The notes: a model not told the origin generated them from the letters alone. A stretch of 64,000 nt of DNA from Streptomyces liliifuscus (GCF_016598615.1 NZ_CP066831.1:10478001-10542000); one strand, 5' to 3'; shown: positions 11,238 through 20,279, counted from the stretch's first letter. Program-made: numbers and translations.

Positions 11238-11310
11238 GACTGCCTCCTTGCCGAACACGGGGCGTCGAACGTATGGCTCGGGCCGGGCACAGGGTGCCTC
11301 GGACAGCAGC

Positions 11311-12111
11311 CTAGACGCGGACCTCGACCGAGCCGTCGACCGTCGACGGAGGTGTCGTGATCACTCTCACCCCGGCCTCGTGCAGGGCCGTGCAGGTCGC
11401 GTCGTCCGCCGACGCGGTGGTGATGAGCACATCCAGGTCCTCCGGGCCGCAGATCTTCACCATGCCGCTTCCGGGGAACTTGCTCCGGTCCGCCAGCAGC
11501 ACCACCTTGTCACCGGCGGCGATCATGGCGCGCCTGGCGGGCACCTCGGCGACGGTGGTGTCCATGACCTGGCCGCCGGAACGTATGCCGCAGGCGCCCA
11601 TGAAGGCCCAGTCGGCGTGCACCTGGCGCAGGTTGTCCTCGGCCATGAAGCCGTCCATCATGCGTGACTCGCGTATGACCATGCCGCCGAGCAGCATCAG
11701 GGCGATGTTCTCGTCCGCGGTGAGTTCCTCGTACACGGCGAGGCTGTTGGTGATCACGGTCAGCCGGCGCCCGTGCAGTCGACGTGCCAGCCGGTGGACG
11801 GTCGTGCCGCTGTCGAGGATGACCGACTGGCCGTCCTCGATCAGCTCGGCCGCGCGGGCGGCCATCGCGTCCTTCTCGGCCACCCGGACCTCGGCGGCCT
11901 CGTCGAACGGCGCACGGTCCTCCTCGATGACCGCACCGCCGTGCACGCGGCTGAGCAGCCCGTCCCCTTCCAGCTTGAGGAGGTCGCGGCGGACGGTCGC
12001 CGCACTCACGTCCAGTTGTTCGGAGAGATCGATCACGGAGGCGGTGCCGCCGGAACGCAGGGTCCGCAGGATGAGTTGGTGTCGTTGTTCAGCCAGCACG
12101 CGACGGAACAC
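11311..12111 (-). CDS. DeoR/GlpR-family transcriptional regulator
   Basis: A 266-residue regulator with an N-terminal winged HTH (VIDLSEQLDVSAATVRRDLL, then EGDGLLSRVHGGAV). The C-terminal sugar-phosphate sensing domain has ILDSGTTVHRLARRL, LTVITNSLAVYEEL and LLADRSKFPGSGMVKI. DeoR family members typically repress sugar catabolic genes and respond to phosphorylated intermediates. The start is GTG at 12111 or GTG at 12099 (VLAEQRHQ, the usual family N-terminus); no clear SD favours either. It begins 38 bases after coxE on the same strand, so read-through is possible. No sugar gene target is adjacent. Confidence 0.9.
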   Translation of the reverse strand: MFRRVLAEQRHQLILRTLRSGGTASVIDLSEQLDVSAATVRRDLLKLEGDGLLSRVHGGAVIEEDRAPFDEAAEVRVAEKDAMAARAAELIEDGQSVILDSGTTVHRLARRLHGRRLTVITNSLAVYEELTADENIALMLLGGMVIRESRMMDGFMAEDNLRQVHADWAFMGACGIRSGGQVMDTTVAEVPARRAMIAAGDKVVLLADRSKFPGSGMVKICGPEDLDVLITTASADDATCTALHEAGVRVITTPPSTVDGSVEVRV

Positions 12112-12149
12112 TACACACCATCACCAGGCGCAATCTGCCTACTTTCCGC

Positions 12150-13415
12150 TCACTTTCGGCCGATGTCGAGGCGCCGCCGCACGACCGTCTCGTTGCCCGC
12201 GATCGCCTCCACCACCTCCATGAGGGCAGCCAGACTGTGGCCGCTCACAAATGCGTCGCAGTGGGGGAGCGCGGCGGTCATGCCGGCGGTGCGTGGGGTG
12301 TAGTCGGGGGCCGCTTTGCGGGGGTTGACCCAGATGACGCGGTGGGCGAGGCGTGCGAGGCGGGCCATTTCGCGGCCGACGGCGGCGGGGTCCTCGCCCT
12401 CCCAGCCGTCGGAGAAGATCACCACGACGGCACTGCGTGCCATGCCCCGGCGGCCGAAGCGGTTGTTGAACTCCGCCAGCGCGTGGCCGATGCGGGTGCC
12501 GCCCGACCAGTCGGACGCGGCGGCGCCCGCTCGGCGCAGTGCCGCGTCCACGCCGGACGGGCCGGTGTGCCGCAGCACGGGCGTCAGCCGGGTGAGGCGG
12601 GTGGCGAAGACGAACGCCTCGGCCGCAGCACCGGCGGTCGCTCGTGGGAAGAGGCGGAGGTAGGCGCGGGTGTACGGCTCCATGGAGCGGGAGATGTCGC
12701 ACAGCAGCACCAGTCGTCGTCGGCGTAGGCGATGGCGGGTGCGGGTCAGCAGTACGGCCTCGCCGCCGGTGCGCTGGCCGGTGCGCAGGGTTCGGCGCAG
12801 GTCGATGCGGTGGCCGCGACGGTCGGTCTCCTGGCGGCGGCCTCGGCGCAGCGGTGCTTTCAGCGTCAACAGGGCGAGAAGCCGGTTGAGTTCGGCCAGC
12901 TCGCCGGGGTCGAGGGCCGCGAAGTCCTTGTGGGCGAGGACCTCGGCCGTACTGCCCGCTGTCGGTAGTTCCAAGGTCCGCCGGTCGCTGTCCGTGTCCG
13001 GGGGCTGTCTACCGTCGCGGTTCGATGCCTCGCCGACGGTGCCACTCGGCAGGGGCGCGCGGGTGGGATTCGGGCCGATTCCGGAGAGCGGCGGGGGCCG
13101 ACCGGGGGCGGGTTCGCTGCCGGGCGCGGGCTCGGATCTGCCACCAGCTCCGCGGACGGCCACGGAGCTTGGCCCGCCCGCGAAGACCGCGTCGAAGACC
13201 CTCTCGAACGGTTCGATCTGCTCGCGGTCCGTGACGAACGCCAGCCGTGCCGCCCAGTACAGCGCCGTGCGGTCCACCGGCGGCAGCAGCACCAGCGCCT
13301 GAAGGAACCGCACCGACCGCTCCGGGGTCACGGCCACCCCGGCGTGCCGCAGCTCCGCGCCGAGCCGGCCCGCGAACTCGGCCCGGTCGAAGAGCGGAAC
13401 CGCCGTCGAGGTCAC
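12150..13415 (-). CDS. coxE: CoxE-like von Willebrand A domain protein
   Basis: A 421-residue protein of the VWA/CoxE family. In aerobic CO dehydrogenase clusters CoxE works with the AAA+ protein CoxD in post-translational assembly of the Cu-S-Mo active site. The N-terminal part (AEFAGRLGAELRHAGVAVTP) is typical of CoxE. The VWA domain carries a MIDAS motif DISRS at residues 240-244, followed by SDWSGGTRIGHALAEFN and VVVIFSDGWEG. A Pro/Ser/Arg-rich linker of about 80 residues separates the halves. The GTG at 13415 overlaps the coxD stop (GTGA). Confidence 0.88.
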   Translation of the reverse strand: MTSTAVPLFDRAEFAGRLGAELRHAGVAVTPERSVRFLQALVLLPPVDRTALYWAARLAFVTDREQIEPFERVFDAVFAGGPSSVAVRGAGGRSEPAPGSEPAPGRPPPLSGIGPNPTRAPLPSGTVGEASNRDGRQPPDTDSDRRTLELPTAGSTAEVLAHKDFAALDPGELAELNRLLALLTLKAPLRRGRRQETDRRGHRIDLRRTLRTGQRTGGEAVLLTRTRHRLRRRRLVLLCDISRSMEPYTRAYLRLFPRATAGAAAEAFVFATRLTRLTPVLRHTGPSGVDAALRRAGAAASDWSGGTRIGHALAEFNNRFGRRGMARSAVVVIFSDGWEGEDPAAVGREMARLARLAHRVIWVNPRKAAPDYTPRTAGMTAALPHCDAFVSGHSLAALMEVVEAIAGNETVVRRRLDIGRK

Positions 13416-14311
13416 GGCTGTCGACCCGCGACCAGCCAGTCCAGACCCCGCTCCCGCACCAGCTCCTGGTCCTCGCGGTACTTGAGCAGGGAGCCGAGCG
13501 TGCGCCCGGCGACAACGGCGTCGAGACGGGGCACGCCGAGCAGGTTCAGCGCGGAGATCCAGTCGATGGTCTCGGCGACGCCCGGGGCCTTCTGCACATC
13601 CAGGGCCCGCAGCCGCCGTACGGCCGCGGCCACCGCGACCGCCAGCTCCCTCGACGTCCCGGGCACCCGGCGGCGCACGATCTCGACGATCCGTTCCGTG
13701 TCCGGATAGTCGATCCAGTGGTAGAGGCACCGGCGTTTGAGCGCGTCATGGAGATCACGGGTGCGGTTGGAGGTGAGCAGCACGACGGGCGGCACGGCGG
13801 CCCGGATGGTGCCGATCTCCGGGATGGTCACCGCCGCCTCGGCCAGCACTTCGAGCAGGAACGCCTCGAAGTCGTCGTCGGCGCGGTCGATCTCGTCGAT
13901 GAGCAGCACGGCGGGGGCCGGGCCGGGGTGTGTGAGCGCCGCAAGCACGGGCCGCCGCAGCAGATACTCCTCGCTGAACAGATCGGCCTCGCTGAGCTGC
14001 TCGTACCGCGACTCGGCCAGGCGGATGCCGAGCAACTGGCGCGGATAGTTCCACTCGTACAGCGCCTCGGCCGCGTCCAGGCCGTCGTAGCACTGCAGGC
14101 GGATCAGCGGGCTGCCCAGGATCGCGGCCACCGCCTTGGCCGCCTCGGTCTTGCCGACGCCCGCCTCGCCCTCCAGGAGCAGCGGCTGGGGCAGGCGCAG
14201 GGCGAGGAAGAGCGCGGTGGCCAGACCGTCGTCGGCGAGATAGCCCAGCGAGTCAAGCGCGGCGCGCAGACTCTCCACGCCCGGCAGACAGCGCTCAACG
14301 TACTCGCTCAC
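13412..14311 (-). CDS. coxD: CoxD-like MoxR-family AAA+ ATPase
   Basis: A 299-residue AAA+ ATPase of the MoxR type. It has Walker A GEAGVGKT (residues 48-55), Walker B VLLIDE (135-140), and sensor-1 PPVVLLTSNRTRDLHDALKR with an Arg finger region after it. CoxD in Afipia (Oligotropha) is a membrane-linked chaperone needed to introduce sulfur, and with CoxE/CoxF copper, into the CO dehydrogenase active site. The GTG start overlaps the coxF stop and the gene's own stop overlaps coxE, so F-D-E is a tightly coupled maturation block. Confidence 0.9.
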   Translation of the reverse strand: MSEYVERCLPGVESLRAALDSLGYLADDGLATALFLALRLPQPLLLEGEAGVGKTEAAKAVAAILGSPLIRLQCYDGLDAAEALYEWNYPRQLLGIRLAESRYEQLSEADLFSEEYLLRRPVLAALTHPGPAPAVLLIDEIDRADDDFEAFLLEVLAEAAVTIPEIGTIRAAVPPVVLLTSNRTRDLHDALKRRCLYHWIDYPDTERIVEIVRRRVPGTSRELAVAVAAAVRRLRALDVQKAPGVAETIDWISALNLLGVPRLDAVVAGRTLGSLLKYREDQELVRERGLDWLVAGRQP

Positions 14312-15276
14312 GAGGCGTCGGCCTTCGCGTAGCGGGCGGGGTCCTTCTCGTACGCGGCACGACAACCGGCACAGCAGAACCAGCGGCGCTCGTCGCTGCC
14401 CGCCTCGGAGTACGGGGTGCTGTCCGTGACGGAGACCGTCATCCCGCACACGGGGTCGACGGCGGTCACCGAGTCCCTCTCCGCCGGCTCTTGCACTGCG
14501 ACCTCCGCTGCCATGTCCACTTCGGCGGAGAGCCCCCTCACCGTCTGGATCACCTCCGCGAGGATCGACACCGCGATCTCGCCCGGTGTGCGGGCACCGA
14601 TCCACAGACCCGCCGGTGTGTGGATCCGCGCCCGCTGCTCGGCATCGAGCGTCAGCCCGTCCAGCACCGCCGCCCCGCGCCTGGGGCTGGCCACGAGCCC
14701 GATGTACGGCACCCCCGCGCGCACGGCCGAGACGAGCACCGGCTCCTCGTTCCGGCCGTGCGAGGCGATGACGAGAGCCTGGGTGCCGGTCAGGTCCTCC
14801 GGCGTGATCCCGTCGGCGCCGGACGCCTCGGTGACCTCGTAACCGAGGGCAGGCCCGATAGCGAGCAACGCGCGGGCGATGGGGGACTCACCCAGGACCA
14901 CCACGCGCGGCACGGGCCGCAGTGGCTCCAGGAAGATCTCCAACTCGCCGCCGGACAGGCACGGATTGGCGACGCTCACAGCGCCCTCCTCGACGACGGG
15001 TTCCCCGGTGCCGTCCGCCGTCTCCTCCGGCGAGATCCGCAGCAGCAGCGACTCCCCGCTGCGCAGCGTCCGCAGCGCCTGCACCCGTACGGTGGCCTCC
15101 GCGCAGGCGCCTCCGACGAAGCCCTCGACACGGCCGTCCGCGAGGACCAGCGCGATGTCGCCCGGCCGAGCGCTCGCCGGACGGCGGGCGCGCACCACGG
15201 TGGCCTTCACGAACGGCACGTGGTGTCCCGTCAGTTCGGCCATGCGTGCCTCAAGTGGGGGTGCGGCGGGGCTCAT
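14308..15276 (-). CDS. coxF: CoxF/XdhC-like maturation factor with C-terminal YHS domain
   Basis: A 322-residue two-part protein. Residues 10-250 are XdhC/CoxI-like: ALVLADGRVEGFVGGACAE is the XdhC N-terminal motif, and a Rossmann segment PRVVVLGESPIARALLAIGP starts at about 123. Residues 273-317 form a YHS domain, DPVCGMTVSV then RRWFCCAGC, with cysteines 277, 301, 302 and 305. XdhC proteins insert sulfurated molybdenum cofactor into xanthine dehydrogenase-family enzymes. YHS domains occur in copper ATPases and other metal proteins, so the extension could handle copper for the Mo-Cu site (inference). The ATG overlaps the coxL stop (ATGA). Confidence 0.88.
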   Translation of the reverse strand: MSPAAPPLEARMAELTGHHVPFVKATVVRARRPASARPGDIALVLADGRVEGFVGGACAEATVRVQALRTLRSGESLLLRISPEETADGTGEPVVEEGAVSVANPCLSGGELEIFLEPLRPVPRVVVLGESPIARALLAIGPALGYEVTEASGADGITPEDLTGTQALVIASHGRNEEPVLVSAVRAGVPYIGLVASPRRGAAVLDGLTLDAEQRARIHTPAGLWIGARTPGEIAVSILAEVIQTVRGLSAEVDMAAEVAVQEPAERDSVTAVDPVCGMTVSVTDSTPYSEAGSDERRWFCCAGCRAAYEKDPARYAKADAS

Positions 15277-17648
15277 TGGGGCGCCTCCACCTCGCCCCGG
15301 TGCAGCGCCTGCCACACCCGGCTCGGGGTCAGCGGCATGTCGGCGTGGCGTACGCCGATCGCGTCGAGGACCGCGTTGACGACGGCCGGCGGCGAACCGA
15401 CCGTCGCGGACTCGCCGATGCCCTTCGCGCCGATCGGATGGTGCGGGGAGGGCGTGACGGTGTGGTCCAGCTCCCAGGCCGGGACCTCCAGCGCGGTCGG
15501 CAGCAGATAGTCCATGAAGGACCCGGACAGACAGTTGCCGTCCTCGTCGAAGCTGATCAACTCCATCAGCGCCATGCCCACGCCGTCGGCCAGCCCGCCG
15601 TGCACCTGCCCCTCGATGATCATCGGGTTGATACGGGTCCCGCAGTCGTCCACCGCGATGAAGCGCCGCACCTTCACCGTGCCCGTGCCGGAATCGACGT
15701 CGACCACGCAGACGTACGCGCCGAACGGGTACGTGAGATTGGGCGGGTTGTAGACGGTCGTCGCCTCCAGGTGACCCTCCACCCCCTCCGGCAGCTCCAG
15801 CGCTCCGTGCGCGGCGAGCGCGATCTCCTGGATCGTCTTCGTCATCGCCGGATCGCCCGCGACCGACCAACGGCCCTTGGTCCATTCGAGATCGTCGGGG
15901 GAGACCTCCAGCATGGCCCCGGCGATGATCCGTGCCTTGTCCCGCACCTTGCGCGCGACCACGGCAGCGGCCGCTCCTGACACGGGAGTCGAGCGGCTGC
16001 CGTACGTACCCAGCCCGAACGGCGTCTGGTCGGTGTCGCCGTGCACGACGTCGATGTCCTCGGGCGGGATGCCCAGTTCCTCGGCGACGATCTGCGCGAA
16101 CGTCGTCTCGTGGCCCTGTCCCTGCGTCTGCACGCTCAGCCGGACCACGGCCTTGCCGGTGGGGTGGACGCGCAGCTCGCAGCCGTCGGCCATGCCGAGA
16201 CCGAGGATGTCCATGTGTTTGCGCGGCCCGGCGCCGACCGTCTCGGTGAAGAACGACAGCCCGATGCCCATGAGTTCGCCCCGGGCCCGCTTCTCGCTCT
16301 GCTCCTTGCGCAGCTCCTCGTATCCGGCCAGGTCCAGTGCCTTGCGCAGACAGGCGGGGTAGTCGCCGGAGTCGTACGTCCAGCCGGTCTTGTTCTCGTA
16401 CGGGAACTGCTCCGGCCGCAGCAGGTTGCGCATCCTCAACTCGGCGGGATCGGCGCCGAGTTCGGCCGCCAGGCAGTCCACCATCCGTTCGATCAGATAG
16501 ACGGCCTCGGTGACCCGGAAGGAGCAGGCGTACGCGACTCCGCCGGGCGCCTTGTTGGTGTAGACGCCGGTGACCGAGCAGTGCGCGGCCTCGATGTCGT
16601 ACGAGCCGGTGAAGATGTGGAAGAAGCCGGCCGGGTACTTGGTGGGCTGCGCGGTGGAGTTGAACGCGCCGTGGTCGGCGAGGACCTTGACCCGTACGCC
16701 CAGGATCTTGCCGTCCTGGGTCGCGGCGATCTCGCCGGTCATGTGGTAGTCGCGGGCGAAGGAGGTGCTCATCAGGTTCTCGGAGCGGTCCTCCATCCAC
16801 TTCACGGGCCGCCCGGTGACGATCGAGCCGACGACCGCGCAGACGTATCCCGGGTAGATGCCGACCTTGTTGCCGAAACCGCCGCCGATGTCGGGGGAGA
16901 CGACCCGGATCTTGTGCTCCGGGATCCCGGCCACCATCGCGTAGAGCGTGCGGTGGGCGTGCGGGGCCTGGGTGGTGGCGTAGAGGGTGAGTTTGCCGTC
17001 GACCGGGTCCATGGAGGCGACCGCGCCGCAGGTCTCCAGCGGGGCCGGGTGGACGCGCGGGTAGAGCATGGTCTGCTCGACCACGACGTCGGCCCGCGCG
17101 AACACCTCGTCGGTGGCCGCGCTGTCACCCGCCTCCCAGTCGAAGATGTGGTTGTCCGTACGGCCTTCCAGGTCGTCCCGGATGACGGGCGCGTCCGCGT
17201 CGAGGGCCCGGCGGGCGTTGACCACCGCGTCCAGCGGCTCGTACTCGACATCGATCAACTCGATCGCGTCGCGCGCCGCGTAGTGGTCCTCGGCGACCAC
17301 GAACGCGACCTCCTGCCCCTGGAAGCGCACCTTGTCGGTGGCGAGTACTGCCTGCGTGTCCATCGACAGCGTCGGCATCCAGGCGAGGCCGAGGCCCGCG
17401 AGCGTCGCGCCGGTGATCACCGCCTTGACCTTGGGGTGGGCCTCGGCGGCCGAGGTGTCGATGGAGACGATGCGGGCGTGCGCGAACGGGCTGCGGAGCA
17501 CAGCGCCGTGCAGCATGCCGGGCAGCTGGATGTCGTCGACGTAGCGGCCCTTGCCGCGGACGAAGCGGGGGTCCTCCTTGCGCTTCATCCGGCCGAAGCC
17601 GATGGGCCGCTCCTGAGGGGTCGCGGCCGGTTCCTCGACGGTGGTCAT
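15273..17648 (-). CDS. coxL: Aerobic CO dehydrogenase large subunit, form I
   Basis: Molybdenum-binding catalytic subunit of 791 residues. It oxidises CO to CO2 and passes electrons to the CoxS iron-sulfur clusters and CoxM FAD. The form-I signature loop AYACSFR is at residues 372-378, so Cys375 corresponds to the copper-bridging cysteine of characterised CoxL. Other family blocks are PIGFGRMKRKEDPRFVRG, QGQEVAFVVAEDHY, DIGGGFGNKVGIYPGY, GQGHETTFAQIVAEELG and, near the C-terminus, GAKGIGESATVGSPPAVVNA with the catalytic Glu. Form II enzymes have AYRGAGR instead. The ATG at 17648 has GGGGAG upstream and overlaps the coxS stop. Confidence 0.95.
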   Translation of the reverse strand: MTTVEEPAATPQERPIGFGRMKRKEDPRFVRGKGRYVDDIQLPGMLHGAVLRSPFAHARIVSIDTSAAEAHPKVKAVITGATLAGLGLAWMPTLSMDTQAVLATDKVRFQGQEVAFVVAEDHYAARDAIELIDVEYEPLDAVVNARRALDADAPVIRDDLEGRTDNHIFDWEAGDSAATDEVFARADVVVEQTMLYPRVHPAPLETCGAVASMDPVDGKLTLYATTQAPHAHRTLYAMVAGIPEHKIRVVSPDIGGGFGNKVGIYPGYVCAVVGSIVTGRPVKWMEDRSENLMSTSFARDYHMTGEIAATQDGKILGVRVKVLADHGAFNSTAQPTKYPAGFFHIFTGSYDIEAAHCSVTGVYTNKAPGGVAYACSFRVTEAVYLIERMVDCLAAELGADPAELRMRNLLRPEQFPYENKTGWTYDSGDYPACLRKALDLAGYEELRKEQSEKRARGELMGIGLSFFTETVGAGPRKHMDILGLGMADGCELRVHPTGKAVVRLSVQTQGQGHETTFAQIVAEELGIPPEDIDVVHGDTDQTPFGLGTYGSRSTPVSGAAAAVVARKVRDKARIIAGAMLEVSPDDLEWTKGRWSVAGDPAMTKTIQEIALAAHGALELPEGVEGHLEATTVYNPPNLTYPFGAYVCVVDVDSGTGTVKVRRFIAVDDCGTRINPMIIEGQVHGGLADGVGMALMELISFDEDGNCLSGSFMDYLLPTALEVPAWELDHTVTPSPHHPIGAKGIGESATVGSPPAVVNAVLDAIGVRHADMPLTPSRVWQALHRGEVEAPQ

Positions 17649-18127
17649 GTCTGACTCCCCGCGGCCTCGTGGCCGTTCCTCGCCGCCCACTGGATCGAGC
17701 GGACGATGTTCAGATAGCCGGTGCACCGGCACAGCTGGCCGGAGATGGCCTCACGGATCTCCTGCTCGGACGGATCCGGATTGCGGTCCAGGAGCGCCCG
17801 GCCGGAGAGCATCATCCCCGGGGTGCAGAACCCGCACTGCAGACCGTGCTGCTCGATGAACCCCTGCTGAACGGGGTCCAGTCGGTCCCCGTCCGCCAGG
17901 TCCTCGACCGTACGGATCTCGTGACCGGCGGCCATGACCGCGAGGACCGTACAGCTCTTGACGGGCTCCCCGTCCATCAGCACCACGCACGTTCCGCAGT
18001 TGCTGGTGTCGCAGCCCCAGTGGGTGCCGGTCAGTTCCAGGTCGTCACGGAGGAAGCGCACGAGCAGATGCCGGGGCTCGACCTCCCGGGTGTGGTCGTC
18101 GCCGTTGACGTTGACGGTGATCCGCAT
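17645..18127 (-). CDS. coxS: Aerobic CO dehydrogenase small [2Fe-2S] subunit
   Basis: A 160-residue iron-sulfur subunit that carries electrons from the molybdenum site to FAD. The N-terminal plant-ferredoxin-like cluster is ligated by Cys39, 44, 47 and 59 (GCDTSNCGTC, then SCT). The C-terminal helical domain cluster uses Cys98, 101, 133 and 135 (LQCGFCTPGM and QLCRCTGY). Size and all eight ligands match CoxS/XdhA-type subunits. The gene begins 5 bases after coxM and its stop overlaps coxL. Confidence 0.95.
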   Translation of the reverse strand: MRITVNVNGDDHTREVEPRHLLVRFLRDDLELTGTHWGCDTSNCGTCVVLMDGEPVKSCTVLAVMAAGHEIRTVEDLADGDRLDPVQQGFIEQHGLQCGFCTPGMMLSGRALLDRNPDPSEQEIREAISGQLCRCTGYLNIVRSIQWAARNGHEAAGSQT

Positions 18128-18132
18128 GCGCC

Positions 18133-19026
18133 TCACGCCTCCCTTGCCGTGGACCCGATGGGCCGCCCGGCCCGGGCGACCGCCCGCCGCAGCGCCCGTC
18201 GGGTGAGTTCGTCGGCCAGATGCCGCTTGTACTCGGCGCTGCCCCGGCCGTCGGTGACCGGCGAACAGCTCTCGGACGCCACCCGCCCCGCCTCCTCGTA
18301 CAGCGCCTCGGACGGTTCGCTGCCGTTCAGGAGGGTCTGCACCGCGTGGAGGTTCAGCGCCCCGGCGCCGACCGCCGCCAGACCCACGCCCGCGTCGGCG
18401 ATCCGCCCCTCGCGCAGCGTCAGGGCGACCCCGGCCGCGGCGACGGCCCAGTCCCCGGCCTTGCGCTCGACCTTCTCGTACGCGCTGCCCGCACCCGGCA
18501 GGACCGGCAGCCGCACCTCGGTGAGCATCTCGCCGACGCCCACGGCCGTTTCGTACGGGCCCTGGTGGAAGTCGGCCATGGAGACGATCCGTTCGCCGTC
18601 CGCGCCGCGGATGACGGCAAGGGCGTGCAGCGCGCCGCACACGGCCGAGAGGTCCTCCGACGGGTCGGCCTGGCAGAGGGAGCCGCCGATCGTGCCCCGG
18701 TTGCGGACCGGCGGGTCGGCGATCACCTTCTCCGCGTCGTGGACGATGGGAAAGTACCGGCCGACCAGCTCCGACTCCAGCAGTGTGCGGTGCCGGGTGA
18801 GGGCACCGACGCGCAGTTCGTCGCCGACCAGGGCGATGTGGTCGAGTTCGTGCAGGTCGTTGATGTCGACGAGGACCTCGGGGGAGGCCAGGCGCAGTTT
18901 CATCATCGGCAGCAGACTGTGTCCGCCGGCCACGACCCGGGCCTCCTCGCCATAGCGCCGCAGCAGTTCCAGCGCCTCGTCCACGCTCTCGGCGCGCTGG
19001 TAGTCGAACGAAGCGGGTACCTGCAC
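18133..19026 (-). CDS. coxM: Aerobic CO dehydrogenase medium FAD subunit
   Basis: A 297-residue FAD-binding subunit that hands electrons from CoxS to the respiratory chain. FAD motifs are VAGGHSLLP (residues 32-40) and TIGGSL (111-116), in the form used by CoxM/CutB rather than xanthine dehydrogenase. The conserved DPSEDLSAV and a C-terminal SAEYKRHLADELTRRAL follow. The start is GTG at 19026 with GGGAGGGA 7 bases upstream on the minus strand. It is the first gene of the coxMSLFDE operon, preceded by a recognisable promoter and a LysR-type box. Confidence 0.95.
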   Translation of the reverse strand: MQVPASFDYQRAESVDEALELLRRYGEEARVVAGGHSLLPMMKLRLASPEVLVDINDLHELDHIALVGDELRVGALTRHRTLLESELVGRYFPIVHDAEKVIADPPVRNRGTIGGSLCQADPSEDLSAVCGALHALAVIRGADGERIVSMADFHQGPYETAVGVGEMLTEVRLPVLPGAGSAYEKVERKAGDWAVAAAGVALTLREGRIADAGVGLAAVGAGALNLHAVQTLLNGSEPSEALYEEAGRVASESCSPVTDGRGSAEYKRHLADELTRRALRRAVARAGRPIGSTAREA

Positions 19027-19134
19027 GGCACGCTCCCTCCCGGACCGGGCCCGCCCGGCACGCCCGGGCGAGGCAGCGCGCGCGGGAGCCGTCCGTCGAT
19101 TGAGGACCTGGCCGGTTTCCGGCGGTCCGGGGGA

Positions 19135-19163
19135 ACAATTGCGCGAAGGGATGGGGCGGTCAA
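19135..19163 (-). promoter_or_regulatory. Predicted coxM promoter
   Basis: On the minus strand TTGACC (19163-19158) and AATTGT (19140-19135) are separated by exactly 17 bases, a plausible HrdB-type -35/-10 pair. It lies about 110 bases before the coxM start. The LysR-type box ends 6 bases upstream of the -35, the position expected for an activator. Confidence 0.6.
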
Positions 19164-19169
19164 CGGCGA

Positions 19170-19192
19170 CTCAAGCGAATGCTTAAGAGACC
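19170..19192 (-). promoter_or_regulatory. LysR-type box upstream of coxM
   Basis: Read on the minus strand it begins GGTCTCTTAAGCA and continues TTCGCTTGAG, containing the near-palindrome CTTAAGC/GCTTGAG. The same element, in the same orientation and at the same 6-base distance from a -35, occurs before coxG (20251-20273). The two agree at about 17 of 23 positions. It is probably bound by the LysR regulator encoded next to it (inference). Confidence 0.6.
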
Positions 19193-19233
19193 TGGGCAAC
19201 GGAGGGGGTCCTACCGGTCGAACAGCCGTTGTA

Positions 19234-20202
19234 ATGGCGGACATGACGTTGACTCAGCTCCGCGCATTCGTCACGGTGGCCCGTCTGGGCTCGGTCAAGG
19301 GTGCCGCGGAGTCGCTCGGTGTCACCGAGGCCGCGGTCTCCGGCGCGGTCGCCGCACTCCGTCGCGAACTGGGGGACCTGCTCTTCATCCGGGCCGCCGG
19401 CGGGATCAGCCTCACTCCTGGCGGCAGACGCCTCGCCGCGGGAGCCGCCGAGATCGTCGGCCTCGCCGAGGAGACCCGTCACCGGGTCCGCCAGGCCGGC
19501 TCGGGCACCGCCCAGCTGCGGGTGGCGTCCACCGAGGCCGGCGCCGAACAGGTCCTCCCCGCACTGCTCGCGGCCTTCGGGCGGCGACAGCCCGACCTGG
19601 ACGTCGACACCCTCGCCGTGCCGGTGGCGGTCTTCGGCGACCTGCTTCGCGACCGGCGCGCCGATGTCACGATCGGCCCGTCGCCGCGCCCGGAACCGGG
19701 TATCGAGTCGATCCCCTTCCTGCGCTTCCAACTGGTTGTCGTCGCGGCGCCGGACCATCCGCTCAGGCACCGGAAGCGGCTGGCACCCGCTCAACTGGCC
19801 CACGAATCATGGTTGCTGGGCCCCGCAGGACTGGACCCGGACACCGTGTCCGGCACCTTCCTGTCCCACATAGGTGTCGAAGCCGCCAAGGCCAAGGCGT
19901 TCCCCAGCGTGACGGCCTCGCTCAACGCGGTGGCGGGCGGGGCCGGGCTGTCCATCGCCTTCCTCCACGTCGTACGCGACGAGCTGCGCCGCGGGTCACT
20001 GGCCGTGCTCGACGTCTCCGGCGCCCGACTCGGCGGCATGCTCTACGCGAGCGCGCTCACCGGCGAACGCCGCTCGACGACCGCCGCCGCGCTGTGCCGC
20101 TTCGTCACGACACCGGCCGCCACACAGGCGGTGCTCACCCGGTCCAAGGGCGTTCCGATGAACGAGTTCCGACCACCGGTGCACGTCACGATCTGGAGCT
20201 GA
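19234..20202 (+). CDS. LysR-family regulator of the CO dehydrogenase locus
   Basis: A 322-residue LysR-type regulator. The N-terminal winged HTH is LTQLRAFVTVARLGSVKGAA, then SLGVTEAAVSGAVAALRREL and LLFIRAAGGISLTPGG. The effector domain of about 210 residues starts near LRVASTEAGAEQVLPALLA. It sits between the divergent coxM operon and coxG, as CutR does in mycobacterial CO dehydrogenase clusters. Two matching boxes flank the gene, which suggests it activates both units. Start ATG at 19234; ATG at 19243 is an alternative, and neither has a close SD. The CO-related effector is unknown. Confidence 0.9.
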   Translation: MADMTLTQLRAFVTVARLGSVKGAAESLGVTEAAVSGAVAALRRELGDLLFIRAAGGISLTPGGRRLAAGAAEIVGLAEETRHRVRQAGSGTAQLRVASTEAGAEQVLPALLAAFGRRQPDLDVDTLAVPVAVFGDLLRDRRADVTIGPSPRPEPGIESIPFLRFQLVVVAAPDHPLRHRKRLAPAQLAHESWLLGPAGLDPDTVSGTFLSHIGVEAAKAKAFPSVTASLNAVAGGAGLSIAFLHVVRDELRRGSLAVLDVSGARLGGMLYASALTGERRSTTAAALCRFVTTPAATQAVLTRSKGVPMNEFRPPVHVTIWS

Positions 20203-20250
20203 CGGGACTCGGGGGAGCCGGCGGATCATGGGTTCCGGCTTCCTGGGCGC

Positions 20251-20273
20251 GGTGTCTTAAGCAAACCCTGAAG
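20251..20273 (+). promoter_or_regulatory. LysR-type box upstream of coxG
   Basis: The plus strand reads GGTGTCTTAAGCA followed by AACCCTGAAG. It matches the coxM box at 19170-19192 (12 of the first 13 bases identical) and has the same orientation toward its gene. The gap to the predicted -35 is 6 bases in both cases. The inverted half is weaker here than at coxM. Confidence 0.55.
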
Positions 20274-20279
20274 AGCTCA

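Noticed and set aside
15273..17648. Xanthine dehydrogenase or form-II CO dehydrogenase-like large subunit
   Set aside because: The AYACSFR loop and the coxD/E/G neighbours indicate form I. Form II would have AYRGAGR.
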